Source: UBA5972 sp964466385 (GTDB lineage Bacteria; Pseudomonadota; Alphaproteobacteria; Rhodobacterales; Rhodobacteraceae). Taken from it: a stretch of DNA of 32,587 nt. The stretch covers positions 1 through 32,587 of the forward strand of contig CAYXNM010000012.1 in NCBI GenBank assembly GCA_964466385.1. Direction: 5' to 3'. The notes beneath the pieces were generated by a model, which saw only the letters and a list, made by a program, of their open reading frames with translations, was not told where the DNA came from and searched no databases. Position 1 is the stretch's first letter. The number at the start of each line of letters is the position of its first letter. Positions 24,636-32,587 of the stretch are shown here, piece after piece. The translations under genes and the position numbers were made by a program.

Positions 24636-26558
24636 ATGTCGCAACCCAAACTGAAACTTGTCAAATCGTCCCAGACGATACCGGCGCCGGGCACCCTGCC
24701 GCTTGATCCGTCCCTGGGCGAGATCATGATCCACCGGGGCCGGATCACGCAAAGCCAGCGCGATGCCGCTCTTGAAACCCAGACCCGTGTCGACGCCCGC
24801 CTGGGCGAAATCCTGCGCGTGCACGAAAAAATCTCGGAACGATCGCTGCAAGAAGCGCTGGCGGAACAATTCAACACCGAGATCGTCGATCTTTCGGTTG
24901 AACCCCCGGACCCTGACCTGCTGGACGGTCTCAGCCCCGAATTGTGTTTTGAACACGCCTTTGTCCCGTGGAAGACATTCGGCGACACGACCATCATTGC
25001 CACCTTTGAACCCGCGGGAATGGGGGACATCCGGCCCTTTCTGAAGGATCATTTCGGGAAGATCCGACTGGTCATTGCCGCCCCGGATCAAGTAAAGGCC
25101 TGCGTCAGCTCGATTTGCGAACCTTACCTCTCAGAGACAGCCAACACCCTGTGCCCGCCGAAATTCAGTTGCCGTTCATGGGCGCGACCCGTAGCCAAGT
25201 CGCGGATTTTCCTGATTTTTTTGATGGCCGCGACGCTGATGCTGACGTTCCCGCAACTGGTGCTTTGGGGGATTGCGGCGTGGATCATGGTCAACCTGGC
25301 AACGCTTTCGGCGATGCGCCTTGCGGCCTTGTTCATCCAGGCGATCAAACGCGGCCCGCAACGCGTGACCGCGGACCCGCAAACCGATTTCAAATTGCCC
25401 GTCATGTCGATCCTGGTGCCGCTTTATCGCGAGGCCGAGGTTTTGCCCCGGCTCATCAGCCGCATCGACAAGACCGATTATCCGCGTGAATTGCTGGATG
25501 TCTGCCTGATACTGGAAGAAACCGACGATACGACCCGGAATGCGCTTGGCGCGCTGACCCTGCCCCACTGGTTTCAGACGGTCACGGTGCCCCCTTCCAC
25601 CCTGAAGACAAAGCCGCGTGCCATGAATTACGCCCTGAAGTTCTGCAAAGGATCGGTCATTGGCATCTATGACGCCGAGGACGACCCCGATTCCGATCAG
25701 TTGCAGCGATTCGCCGCGCAGTTCGCCTCGGGCGGGGCGGACGTTGCCTGCATCCAGGGGTATCTCGACTTTTACAATGCGCGCCACAACTGGCTGGCAA
25801 GATGTTTCACCATCGAATACGCGATCTGGTTTCGCGTCTTCATGCACGGGATCGAAAAAATGCGTCTGCCCGTCCCCCTTGGCGGCACAACGGTTTTTTT
25901 CCGCCGCGAAGCGCTGGAGCGTCTGGGGGCGTGGGACGCGCACAACGTCACCGAGGACGCCGATCTGGGGTTTCGGCTGGCGCGGCTGGGCTATCGGTGT
26001 GAATTCATGTCAACGACCACGCGCGAGGAGGCGAATTGCCGGGTTTTGCCATGGGTGCGGCAACGCTCGCGCTGGCTTAAGGGATATGCGATGACATGGA
26101 TGACGCATATGCGCAACCCGTTGGAATTGCTGCGCGATCTTGGCCCGATACGGTTCCTGACGTTCCAGATACTGCTGTTGGGGACGCTCAGCAATTTTCT
26201 GCTCGCGCCGGTGATCTGGTCCTTGTGGCTGGTCGCTTTCGGATTGGCGCCGGATTATGCGGCGCTGTTGCCCGGCGAAACCTGGAACGTGCTCGTCTGG
26301 ATGTTCGTCATTTCGGAAATCATCCTGACGCTGACGGGACTGTTCGCGGTATCGGGCCGCGACCACAGGCATCTGTTGGCATGGGTCCTGACAATGCCTT
26401 TATACTGGCCGCTTGCGACCTTCGCCGCTTACAAGGCGATGTATGAGGTGCTGTTCGCCCCGTTTTTCTGGGACAAGACGCGCCACGGCCATCTCAGCGA
26501 CGGCGGTGCCGGACAGGACATCCAGCCCAAGGAGGGAATTCTGAAGGCACAGGGGTGA
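24636..26558 (+). CDS. family 2 glycosyltransferase with N-terminal MshEN-like (GspE N-terminal) module
   Basis: The 640-residue membrane protein has two 24-residue MshEN-like repeats (26-49 and 55-78) within a GspE-type N-terminal domain (about 20-165). Two membrane helices follow (about 188-236), then a GT2 catalytic domain (about 250-500) and further membrane helices (about 505-615). Catalytic motifs are DAEDD at 346-350 (DXD-like), E440-D441 as the base region, and Q476-x-x-R-W480. These define a processive-type polysaccharide synthase similar in plan to cellulose or glucan synthases. The donor sugar and polymer are unknown. MshEN domains bind cyclic di-GMP in other proteins, so allosteric control is plausible. 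CtrA-type boxes precede it, and the Shine-Dalgarno is weak. It ends one base before the convergent GntR gene. Confidence 0.92.
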   Translation: MSQPKLKLVKSSQTIPAPGTLPLDPSLGEIMIHRGRITQSQRDAALETQTRVDARLGEILRVHEKISERSLQEALAEQFNTEIVDLSVEPPDPDLLDGLSPELCFEHAFVPWKTFGDTTIIATFEPAGMGDIRPFLKDHFGKIRLVIAAPDQVKACVSSICEPYLSETANTLCPPKFSCRSWARPVAKSRIFLIFLMAATLMLTFPQLVLWGIAAWIMVNLATLSAMRLAALFIQAIKRGPQRVTADPQTDFKLPVMSILVPLYREAEVLPRLISRIDKTDYPRELLDVCLILEETDDTTRNALGALTLPHWFQTVTVPPSTLKTKPRAMNYALKFCKGSVIGIYDAEDDPDSDQLQRFAAQFASGGADVACIQGYLDFYNARHNWLARCFTIEYAIWFRVFMHGIEKMRLPVPLGGTTVFFRREALERLGAWDAHNVTEDADLGFRLARLGYRCEFMSTTTREEANCRVLPWVRQRSRWLKGYAMTWMTHMRNPLELLRDLGPIRFLTFQILLLGTLSNFLLAPVIWSLWLVAFGLAPDYAALLPGETWNVLVWMFVISEIILTLTGLFAVSGRDHRHLLAWVLTMPLYWPLATFAAYKAMYEVLFAPFFWDKTRHGHLSDGGAGQDIQPKEGILKAQG

Positions 26559-26559
26559 C

Positions 26560-27207
26560 TCAGTTGGCCGGTCCCACTTCGCCCGCGTCCAGCTTGAGCC
26601 GTGTTTCAAACGCAAAAGACAGATGTTTCTTGAGCGCGTCCGAAGCGTCGTTGCCCAGACCGCCGGCGATTGCCCCGACGATCAGGCCGTGCTCCTCCAG
26701 CGCCATCTTGCCGCGACCGTCCGCTGAAAGCGACGTCGTGGCCAACAGCGCCATCGATCGATGGACAAGGTCGAGCTGGGCGATCAGGTAGCGGTTGTGA
26801 CTGGCCAGATGCAACTGGCGGTGAAACCGGCGGTTCGCACGGCTCAGCTTTTCAGGGTCCCCGACAAGTTCCAGATCGGCCCGGACCATGCCCTTGAGCA
26901 CCCGGATTTCCTCGGGCGTGGCGTGCTGCGCTGCCAGCCTCGCGGCCAGGCCCTCAAGCTCGGCCCGGACAACATAAAGTTCGGCCAACTGGTTGTGATC
27001 CAGCGACGCCACGATCAGGCTGCGCCCGATCCGCACCAGCATCGATTGCGTTTCCAGCCTTTGCAGCGCTTCGCGAATGGGGGTTCGCGACATGCCGAAA
27101 CGCTCGGCCAGTTCGCTTTCAACCAACCGGTCACCCGGCCCGTAGGTGCCGACATCTATCGCGTCCAGAATCTGGTCATACGCGTCTTTCTGCACTTCGT
27201 TCGTCAC
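26560..27207 (-). CDS. GntR family transcriptional regulator (FadR/FCD subfamily)
   Basis: The product has an N-terminal winged helix (about residues 5-65) with the GntR signature GDRLVESELAERFGMSRTPIREALQRLE. A C-terminal all-alpha FCD ligand domain follows, which in this family commonly binds small organic acids. I chose the GTG at 27207 (215 residues), which has GAGG ten bases upstream; an in-frame TTG at 27246 would add 13 residues without a ribosome site. It is divergent from the HAD nucleotidase and convergent with the glycosyltransferase. The ligand and targets are unknown. The 183-base divergent region may hold its operator, but I see no convincing dyad. Confidence 0.92.
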   Translation of the reverse strand: MTNEVQKDAYDQILDAIDVGTYGPGDRLVESELAERFGMSRTPIREALQRLETQSMLVRIGRSLIVASLDHNQLAELYVVRAELEGLAARLAAQHATPEEIRVLKGMVRADLELVGDPEKLSRANRRFHRQLHLASHNRYLIAQLDLVHRSMALLATTSLSADGRGKMALEEHGLIVGAIAGGLGNDASDALKKHLSFAFETRLKLDAGEVGPAN

Positions 27208-27390
27208 GCTGTCAGACCCTCGCTCACTGTATGCAATCGTCGACAAACTAGCGTGAGGACCGCCGCAGGATCAAGCATCTATCCAACCCGGTGCGGGCTT
27301 TCAGGATGGAAGCGTCGGGCGGACCCGGTCGGATGGCGCCCATTGCCCTGGCGGGTTCACTTGCCGGTCAAAAGCCATTAGCGTCCTGTC

Positions 27391-28059
27391 ATGCCATTCA
27401 GCCGCCTTTCAAATATCAATACCTGGATCTTCGATCTGGACAACACGCTTTATCCACCTTCCGCGCGTCTGTTCGACCAGATCGAGATCCTGATGACGCG
27501 TTTCGTGATGAACGCGCTTGAGGTCGACCACGCCACGGCCGACCATTTGCGCGATCACTATTGGAAAACCCATGGCACAACGCTTGCGGGATTGATGCGC
27601 GAACATGGTGTCGACCCGGGCCCCTATCTTGACGAGGTTCACGAGATCTCGCTTGAAAACCTTGACCCCGCACCCGACCTCAGAACCCAGATCGCACGCC
27701 TGCCGGGACGTAAGATCGTCTATACCAACGGGCCGCGCACCCATGCCGCGAACGTCACCCGCGCGCGCGGTCTGGACGGTGTTTTTGATGCGCTTTACGG
27801 TATTGAGCATGCGGATTTCCTGCCAAAACCGGAACGTTCAGCGTTTGAGCGTATTCTTGACCTTGGGCAGATCGACCCCACCCAAAGCGCCATGTTCGAG
27901 GATGATCCGCGCAACCTGCTTGCGCCCGATGAACTGGGCATGGCCTGTATTCTGGTCTCGGCTGAAAAACCCGCGCAGAACGGGCACATCCATTTCCAGA
28001 CCGATGATCTGACGAAATTTCTCTCTCGCATCCCGGTCGCGCCCTTTTCGGCGCTCTGA
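27391..28059 (+). CDS. HAD-family pyrimidine 5'-nucleotidase
   Basis: The 222-residue HAD hydrolase has motif I FDLDNTLYP near the N-terminus (about 14-22), motif II VYTNGP (about 109-114), the conserved lysine in FLPKPE, and motif IV MFEDDPRNL. The overall sequence resembles the SDT1/pyrimidine 5'-nucleotidase group, which removes phosphate from UMP and CMP, although HAD substrate assignments by sequence are loose. It is followed 21 bases later by the UbiH-type monooxygenase, with which it is probably co-transcribed. Confidence 0.9.
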   Translation: MPFSRLSNINTWIFDLDNTLYPPSARLFDQIEILMTRFVMNALEVDHATADHLRDHYWKTHGTTLAGLMREHGVDPGPYLDEVHEISLENLDPAPDLRTQIARLPGRKIVYTNGPRTHAANVTRARGLDGVFDALYGIEHADFLPKPERSAFERILDLGQIDPTQSAMFEDDPRNLLAPDELGMACILVSAEKPAQNGHIHFQTDDLTKFLSRIPVAPFSAL

Positions 28060-28080
28060 AACGGGCGTAAGGACGAAACG

Positions 28081-29280
28081 ATGAAAACGACCGAAACCGA
28101 CATCCTGATTTCCGGCGGCGGCATTGCCGGACTGACCGCGGCCTGTGCTTTTGGCCGCGCGGGGTTCAGCGTCCTGTGCGTCGATCCCGCGCGCCCGGTT
28201 CTGGAGGAAAACGCAGACGGTGCCGATATAAGGACGACAGCCTTTCTGCAGCCCTCGCGCCAGTTGCTGGAATCTGCCGGGCTGTGGGAGCGGTTCGCCC
28301 CCCATGCCGCCCCTTTGCAGATCATGCGGATCGTTGATGCCGGAGGAGAAACGTCTGAAGCGCGCGAGATCACCGATTTCGACGCGGCGGGGATCTCGGA
28401 CAGTCCGTTTGGCTGGAACCTTCCCAACTGGCTGTTGCGCCGGGAATGCCTTGGGGCGATCAGGGACATGCCAAACGTGCGGTTCCGGCACGCGACGGCC
28501 ACCGCGAACGTCACCACGCGGGAAACCGAGGCACGCGTCGGTCTGTCCGATGGCTCACTCGTGCGTGCGCGTCTGCTGATCGCGGCAGATGGCCGGAATT
28601 CAAATATCCGCGCGCAGGCGGGCATTGGTGTCAAAACGTGGCGATATGGGCAGAAAGCGCTGGTCTTCGCGGTGACGCATGCCAACCCGCATCACAATAT
28701 TTCAACAGAAATCCACCGCTCCGGCGGGCCGTTCACGCTTGTCCCGTTGCCTGATTTCGACGGTTTGCATCGTTCCGCCGTCGTCTGGATGGATCACGGC
28801 CACCGGACCGCGCCCCGGTTGACCCAGCCGGTTGAGGAATTCGAGCGCGCGGTTCTTGAACGCTCCGCCGGGCTTTTCGGGCCGCTGAAATTGCAGGGGC
28901 GGCGCGCCGTCTGGCCCATCATCAGCCAGCTTGCCGACCGGATGGAGGCACAAAGAACCGCTATCCTTGCCGAAGCGGCCCACGTGGTACCGCCAATCGG
29001 GGCACAGGGGCTGAACATGAGTCTGGCCGATATCGCAACCCTGCTGGACCTTGCCCGAAACGACGCCCTGGCACTTGGATCGCCACAGATGCTGACCCGG
29101 TTTCACCGCCGCCGCTGGCCCGAGGTCAAACTTCGGGTGAGCGGGATCGACCTGCTCAACCGCAGCTCCATGGTCGGAAATCCCCTGCTGAGAGACATGC
29201 GAAGGCTGGGTTTGAAAATGCTTCACCAAACCCAACCTGTGCGCAAGGCGGTGATGCGCGCCGGTCTTGGGGCGACCTGA
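28081..29280 (+). CDS. UbiH/UbiF/COQ6-family FAD-dependent monooxygenase
   Basis: This 399-residue flavoprotein hydroxylase probably acts on a ubiquinone biosynthesis intermediate. It has an N-terminal dinucleotide fold SGGGIAGLTAA (residues 11-21), the ADG motif LIAADGRNSNIR (about 166-177), and the family motif PPIGAQGLNMSLAD (about 304-317). The second FAD motif, usually GDAAH, reads AEAAH at 297-301, a substitution of the conserved Gly-Asp. The start ATG has AAGGACG upstream. Which ring position it hydroxylates cannot be told from sequence. It converges on the aminotransferase with 6 bases between stops. Confidence 0.9.
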   Translation: MKTTETDILISGGGIAGLTAACAFGRAGFSVLCVDPARPVLEENADGADIRTTAFLQPSRQLLESAGLWERFAPHAAPLQIMRIVDAGGETSEAREITDFDAAGISDSPFGWNLPNWLLRRECLGAIRDMPNVRFRHATATANVTTRETEARVGLSDGSLVRARLLIAADGRNSNIRAQAGIGVKTWRYGQKALVFAVTHANPHHNISTEIHRSGGPFTLVPLPDFDGLHRSAVVWMDHGHRTAPRLTQPVEEFERAVLERSAGLFGPLKLQGRRAVWPIISQLADRMEAQRTAILAEAAHVVPPIGAQGLNMSLADIATLLDLARNDALALGSPQMLTRFHRRRWPEVKLRVSGIDLLNRSSMVGNPLLRDMRRLGLKMLHQTQPVRKAVMRAGLGAT

Positions 29281-29286
29281 ACGGGT

Positions 29287-30414
29287 TCAAAGCACCCGGT
29301 CCAGCACCGCCTGAAGCCGGGCAACCGTTCCATCGACATCCACAAGCTTGTCCAGCCCGAACAAACCAAGGCGAAAGCTTGAATACTCCGCCGGCTCATC
29401 GCATTGCAAAGGTACGCCCGCCGCGATCTGAACGCCGGACTCGGCAAACTTGCTGCCGTTCCTGATGTCCGGATCCCCGGTATAGCTGACGACAACACCG
29501 GGCGCTGCGAACCCTTCCGCCGCGACCGACGGCACCCCGCGCGCCGTTAGCATCGCACGCACTTTCCGACCCAGTTCCCATTGTGCATCGCGCAAGGTCT
29601 CAAACCCAATATCGCGGCATTCCAGCATGGTTTCGTGAAACCCGGCAATGGCGTCCGTCGGCATGGTGGCGTGATAGGCGTGCCCGCCGTTTTCATAAGC
29701 CTCCATGATCGAAAGCCATTTCCCCAGGTCCATCGCGAAACTGGTCGAACTGCCCGCCCTGACCGCCTCGCGCGCGGTGTCGTTCAGCATCACAAGCCCG
29801 GCGGAGGGCGACGCGCTCCATCCTTTTTGCGGGGCCGATATCAGCACATCGACGCCAATCGCCTTCATGTCGATCCATGCGCAACCCGAGGCAATGCAGT
29901 CCAGAACGAAAAGCCCGCCATTCGCGTGAACCGCCTGCGCCAGCGCCATCAGGTAATCGTCAGGCAGGATCATGCCCGATGCGGTCTCGACATGGGCCGC
30001 AAAGACGACGTCCGGCGCGGCCGATCTGATTTTCGCGGTCACCTCGTCAATCGGCGCGGGCGCAAAGGGCGCGTTGGCCTGATTGCCGGTCTGGCGCGCC
30101 TTCATCACCAGTTCTTCACGTGCAACACCGCCCGCTTCGAAAATCTGGCTCCAGCGGTAAGAGAACCAGCCGTTGCGCACGACCAATGTCTTTTTGCCGT
30201 TGGCAATCTGGCGCGCGACGGCCTCCATCGCGTAGGTGCCTCCTCCGGGGATCAGAGCGACCGCGTCGGCGTTGTAAACACCCTTCAGGATGTCTGAAAC
30301 CTCGCGCATGATGCCCTGAAACCGGCGTGACATGTGGTTGAGCGAGCGGTCGGTAAAAACCACGGAAAATTCCTGCAATCCGTCCGGATCAATATCAGCG
30401 CGCAGCCCGGCCAT
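29287..30414 (-). CDS. class V PLP-dependent aminotransferase
   Basis: The 375-residue product is a fold-type I class V aminotransferase similar to alanine-glyoxylate and serine-glyoxylate enzymes. The Schiff-base lysine is K197 in ISAPQKGWSASPSAG. D172 in FVLDCIASG should contact the pyridine nitrogen, and the glycine-rich LIPGGGTYAMEA (about 54-65) is the phosphate-binding region. The ATG has AAGGA eight bases upstream. It lies 75 bases downstream of a ThDP-dependent enzyme on the same strand. That pairing suggests a two-step amino acid transamination and 2-oxoacid decarboxylation route, but the actual substrates are not determined by the sequence. Confidence 0.9.
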   Translation of the reverse strand: MAGLRADIDPDGLQEFSVVFTDRSLNHMSRRFQGIMREVSDILKGVYNADAVALIPGGGTYAMEAVARQIANGKKTLVVRNGWFSYRWSQIFEAGGVAREELVMKARQTGNQANAPFAPAPIDEVTAKIRSAAPDVVFAAHVETASGMILPDDYLMALAQAVHANGGLFVLDCIASGCAWIDMKAIGVDVLISAPQKGWSASPSAGLVMLNDTAREAVRAGSSTSFAMDLGKWLSIMEAYENGGHAYHATMPTDAIAGFHETMLECRDIGFETLRDAQWELGRKVRAMLTARGVPSVAAEGFAAPGVVVSYTGDPDIRNGSKFAESGVQIAAGVPLQCDEPAEYSSFRLGLFGLDKLVDVDGTVARLQAVLDRVL

Positions 30415-30489
30415 GGCAACATTCCTTTGATTTTGTTTGATTTCCGACCCAACAGATACGCGCGCATTGACGCGCCTGCAAGCGCAAGC

Positions 30490-32094
30490 TCAACCGGATA
30501 TGCCCGGCGTCACGCGGATCAGTGTCGGGCCGTTCGCCGCCAAAGCCCGGTGGATCGCGGACTCAAGCCCATCAAGATCGTCCGGCTCCGTGGCGGCGGC
30601 CCCGAAAGCGCGTGCAAGTGCGGTGAAATCAGGGTTACGTGCGGTGACGGCGTTCGGGTTGATCTGGGCGGAGGCCATGCAATCCTCGATCTCCTTGAGC
30701 TTGCCATTGTCCCAAAGAATGATCGGCAGGCACAATTCATGCTCAACCGCCACGCCAAGTTCCTGCATCGTATAGTGAAACCCGTAATCCCCGGCGATGG
30801 CGACCACCGGGCGATCACCGCGGCCGATCTTGCCGCCGATCGCCGCGGGCAAAGCATACCCAAGCGCACCGAAACCTGTGGGGTGATGCCAGAGACCGGG
30901 ACTGTCCAACGGGAAAACTTCCTTTGCGACATAGGCCATCTGGGTCATGTCGGAATAGATCATCGTGTCCGCGGGCAAGGCGCGCCGGATGGCGTCGATG
31001 ATCGGAACGAGACCGGGGCGCTCCAGCGCCGCCTCGGCCCGCGCGGTCTTGCGGAACACGGCGACCTCGCTGGCATCCCAGCCTTTGCCGGAACCGGCGA
31101 CGATTTCGCTCAGGCGGCGCGAAACCCGTTCCATGAAAAGGCGCGCATCGCTCAAAACCGGGGTCTCGGCCCGGTGCCAATCGCCAAGAACGCCCGGATC
31201 GATGTCAACGCGGATCATGTGCGCGCGCGCTCCAAGATGGTCGCGCCACAGATCGCATTCCGAAAGTTCGGTACCGATGGCGATCACAAGATCAGCGGAA
31301 CCAATCACCGAAACCGACGAATCGCGCGGCAATGTTGCGCCGAAATTCAGGGCGTGGCCGGCCGGGATAACCCCCCGCGCCGCATAGGTCGTGAAACAGG
31401 CCGCCCCGGAGCGTTCCAAGAAGGCCTTCGCCGCATCGCCGGCGCTCGCAGCGCCTCCGCCAAAGATAATCAATGGACGGTCAGCAGCAGCGATGCGCGC
31501 GGTCACATCCGCAATCACCTGCGTCAAGGCCACGGCAGGCAAAGCCCCGCCCAAAGGCACCGGTGCCTGCTCTGCCAATTCTTCCAGAACATCCAGGGGC
31601 ACCTGCACATGCTTGGGGCGTGCGCGGTTCACGGCAAACTCGGCAAAGGCCAAATCGATCAGCTGCCAGGCGCTTTCGGCGTCAAATGCGGTCCTGCTCC
31701 AATCGCAAACGGTTGCGCCCGCGACCTGCTGATCCCGCATTTCATGAAGTCGTCCGCGCCCCATCCCCAAATGCCGCCGCTCAAGACAGGACGACACGAC
31801 CAGCATGGGCACGCTGTCGGAATAAGCCTGCCCCATGGGCGTCATGATATTGCAAAGGCCCGGACCGCTGATCACATAAGCAACCCCGGGCCGCCCCGTC
31901 GCGCGCGCATACCCGTCGGCCATGAACCCGGCCCCCTGCTCATGGCGCGCCAGGATATGGGTGATCCCCGCCTGCTCGATACCGCGATAGAGCTCGACAT
32001 TGTGAACGCCGGGAATCCCAAAGATCGTGTCCACGCCACGCGCTTTCAACGCATGTGATATTTGCGCACCAAGGGGTCGTTTTGGCATTGACAT
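30490..32094 (-). CDS. thiamine-diphosphate-dependent enzyme, acetolactate synthase-like (possible 2-oxoacid decarboxylase)
   Basis: The 534-residue product has the three domains of the ThDP decarboxylase/acetolactate synthase family. The PYR domain has the catalytic Glu52 in LARHEQGAGFMADGYARA and the ISGPG motif. A central domain follows (about 190-330). The PP domain carries the ThDP-binding GDYGFHYTMQELGVAV, closing with an Asn in ILWDNG. It resembles proteins annotated as 5-guanidino-2-oxopentanoate decarboxylase (AruI) in related bacteria, but I cannot exclude other 2-oxoacid substrates. It lacks a partner regulatory subunit gene, which argues against a true IlvB. I chose the ATG at 32094, with GGAGG six bases upstream; a longer frame to 32133 lacks a good ribosome site. 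Confidence 0.88.
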   Translation of the reverse strand: MSMPKRPLGAQISHALKARGVDTIFGIPGVHNVELYRGIEQAGITHILARHEQGAGFMADGYARATGRPGVAYVISGPGLCNIMTPMGQAYSDSVPMLVVSSCLERRHLGMGRGRLHEMRDQQVAGATVCDWSRTAFDAESAWQLIDLAFAEFAVNRARPKHVQVPLDVLEELAEQAPVPLGGALPAVALTQVIADVTARIAAADRPLIIFGGGAASAGDAAKAFLERSGAACFTTYAARGVIPAGHALNFGATLPRDSSVSVIGSADLVIAIGTELSECDLWRDHLGARAHMIRVDIDPGVLGDWHRAETPVLSDARLFMERVSRRLSEIVAGSGKGWDASEVAVFRKTARAEAALERPGLVPIIDAIRRALPADTMIYSDMTQMAYVAKEVFPLDSPGLWHHPTGFGALGYALPAAIGGKIGRGDRPVVAIAGDYGFHYTMQELGVAVEHELCLPIILWDNGKLKEIEDCMASAQINPNAVTARNPDFTALARAFGAAATEPDDLDGLESAIHRALAANGPTLIRVTPGISG

Positions 32095-32187
32095 GAAGAC
32101 CCTCCGCTCTCGGTGCGAGGGTTGTCGCTGCAAGGCGCCCTGTCAAGAGAAGGTCGTCAAAACTTCAACCCGACAGCGCACAACCTT

Positions 32188-32206
32188 CATTGTTCCAGAA
32201 ATACTC
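32188..32206. repeat. single copy of the 19-bp intergenic motif
   Basis: cattgttccagaaatactc differs from the left arm of the inverted repeat at 8178-8196 by two bases. It lies 23 bases downstream of the folE stop on the minus strand and about 95 bases upstream of the ThDP enzyme start. There is no matching inverted arm here. Confidence 0.7.
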
Positions 32207-32229
32207 AGACCCGGCGGGAGCAAACGCAC

Positions 32230-32587
32230 TCAACCTGCGCGATTGACCGGATTGCCGACAATATCCATGAATTCACGACGCAAACTGCGATCGGTCTTCA
32301 ACGCGCCCAGCATCGTCGATGTCACCATCGAAACGCCCGGTTTGTGGACACCGCGCGTCGACATGCAGTGATGCTCGCCCTCCAGCACGACAGCAACGCC
32401 GCGCGGCTTGAGAACGTCAAACAGCGTGTTGGCGATTTGCGCATTCAGCTTTTCCTGAACCTGCAACCGTTTGGAATAAGCGTCGACGACGCGCGCGAGT
32501 TTGGATATTCCGACGACACGATCCGTCGGAAGATACCCCACATGCGCCTTGCCGATGATCGGGGCCATGTGATGTTCGCAATAGCTT
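32230..32587 (-). CDS. folE: GTP cyclohydrolase I, partial (5' end outside window)
   Basis: FolE converts GTP to dihydroneopterin triphosphate, the first step of folate and of queuosine (preQ0) synthesis. Only the C-terminal 118 residues are present. They start in the zinc and active-site motif SYCEHHMAP at the window edge, followed by the conserved IGKAHVGYLP, VVGISKLARVVDAYSKRLQVQE and a second zinc ligand cysteine in GEHHCMSTRGVHK. The zinc ligands visible are the cysteine in SYCEHH, one of its histidines, and the later cysteine. The C-terminus is complete. The start and N-terminal helices lie beyond 32587. Confidence 0.96.
   Translation of the reverse strand, partial: SYCEHHMAPIIGKAHVGYLPTDRVVGISKLARVVDAYSKRLQVQEKLNAQIANTLFDVLKPRGVAVVLEGEHHCMSTRGVHKPGVSMVTSTMLGALKTDRSLRREFMDIVGNPVNRAG

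Noticed and set aside
27208..27390. GntR autoregulatory operator between the regulator and the HAD gene
   Set aside because: A short GTCGAC-centred partial palindrome is present near 27240, but it is imperfect and lacks the TNGTNNNACNA pattern of FadR-type sites, so it is too weak to claim.

Overview
The window is a gene-dense, high-GC stretch of an alphaproteobacterial chromosome. Protein sequences and gene style suggest the Rhodobacteraceae (Roseobacter group); this is inferred from what I recognise, without a database search. Almost everything is housekeeping or cell-envelope function. I see no insertion sequence, integrase, phage block or CRISPR array.

Layout. 1-4000 (minus): a tRNA-Val, the Lon protease with a heat-shock-like promoter, and tgt. 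4000-6100 (plus): a SufT-like DUF59 protein, an A-type Fe-S carrier, a TfoX N-terminal domain protein and tpiA. 6100-8230: a small, previously uncalled membrane protein ORF on the minus strand with its own U-tract terminator, divergent from the replicative helicase dnaB. 8240-16220 (minus): lpdA, a DUF924 protein, an MFS transporter, queA, and a 1104-residue YhdP/AsmA-like envelope protein whose stop overlaps the queA start. 16633-18481 (plus): a membrane-anchored M23 peptidase overlapping a bactofilin. 18834-23195 (minus): prfB, penicillin-binding protein 1A and a GatB/YqeY protein. 23389-26558 (plus): carA and a glycosyltransferase carrying an N-terminal MshEN-like module. 26560-27207 (minus): a GntR/FCD regulator. 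27391-29280 (plus): a HAD pyrimidine 5'-nucleotidase and a UbiH-type FAD monooxygenase. 29287-32094 (minus): a class V aminotransferase and a ThDP-dependent decarboxylase/synthase. 32230 to the edge (minus): folE, cut by the window end.

How parts fit. Three enzymes of queuosine metabolism (folE, tgt, queA) are present but in separate transcription units. A cell-wall theme runs from 12900 to 22600 (YhdP-like protein, M23 peptidase, bactofilin, PBP1A). The most notable regulatory lead is the glycosyltransferase at 24636. Four TTAA half-sites lie just upstream, forming two CtrA-type TTAA-N7-TTAA boxes. Its N-terminus carries two 24-residue MshEN-like repeats separated by exactly five residues. 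Together these suggest a polysaccharide synthase under cell-cycle and cyclic-di-GMP control, although three of the conserved MshEN positions are substituted.

Intergenic signals worth attention are dyads over or near the lpdA and M23 promoters, a Fur-like palindrome in the 415-bp yhdP/M23 divergent region, an 11-bp tandem repeat and DnaA-box-like repeats upstream of dnaB, and a 19-bp motif present as an inverted pair after dnaB and once more near folE.
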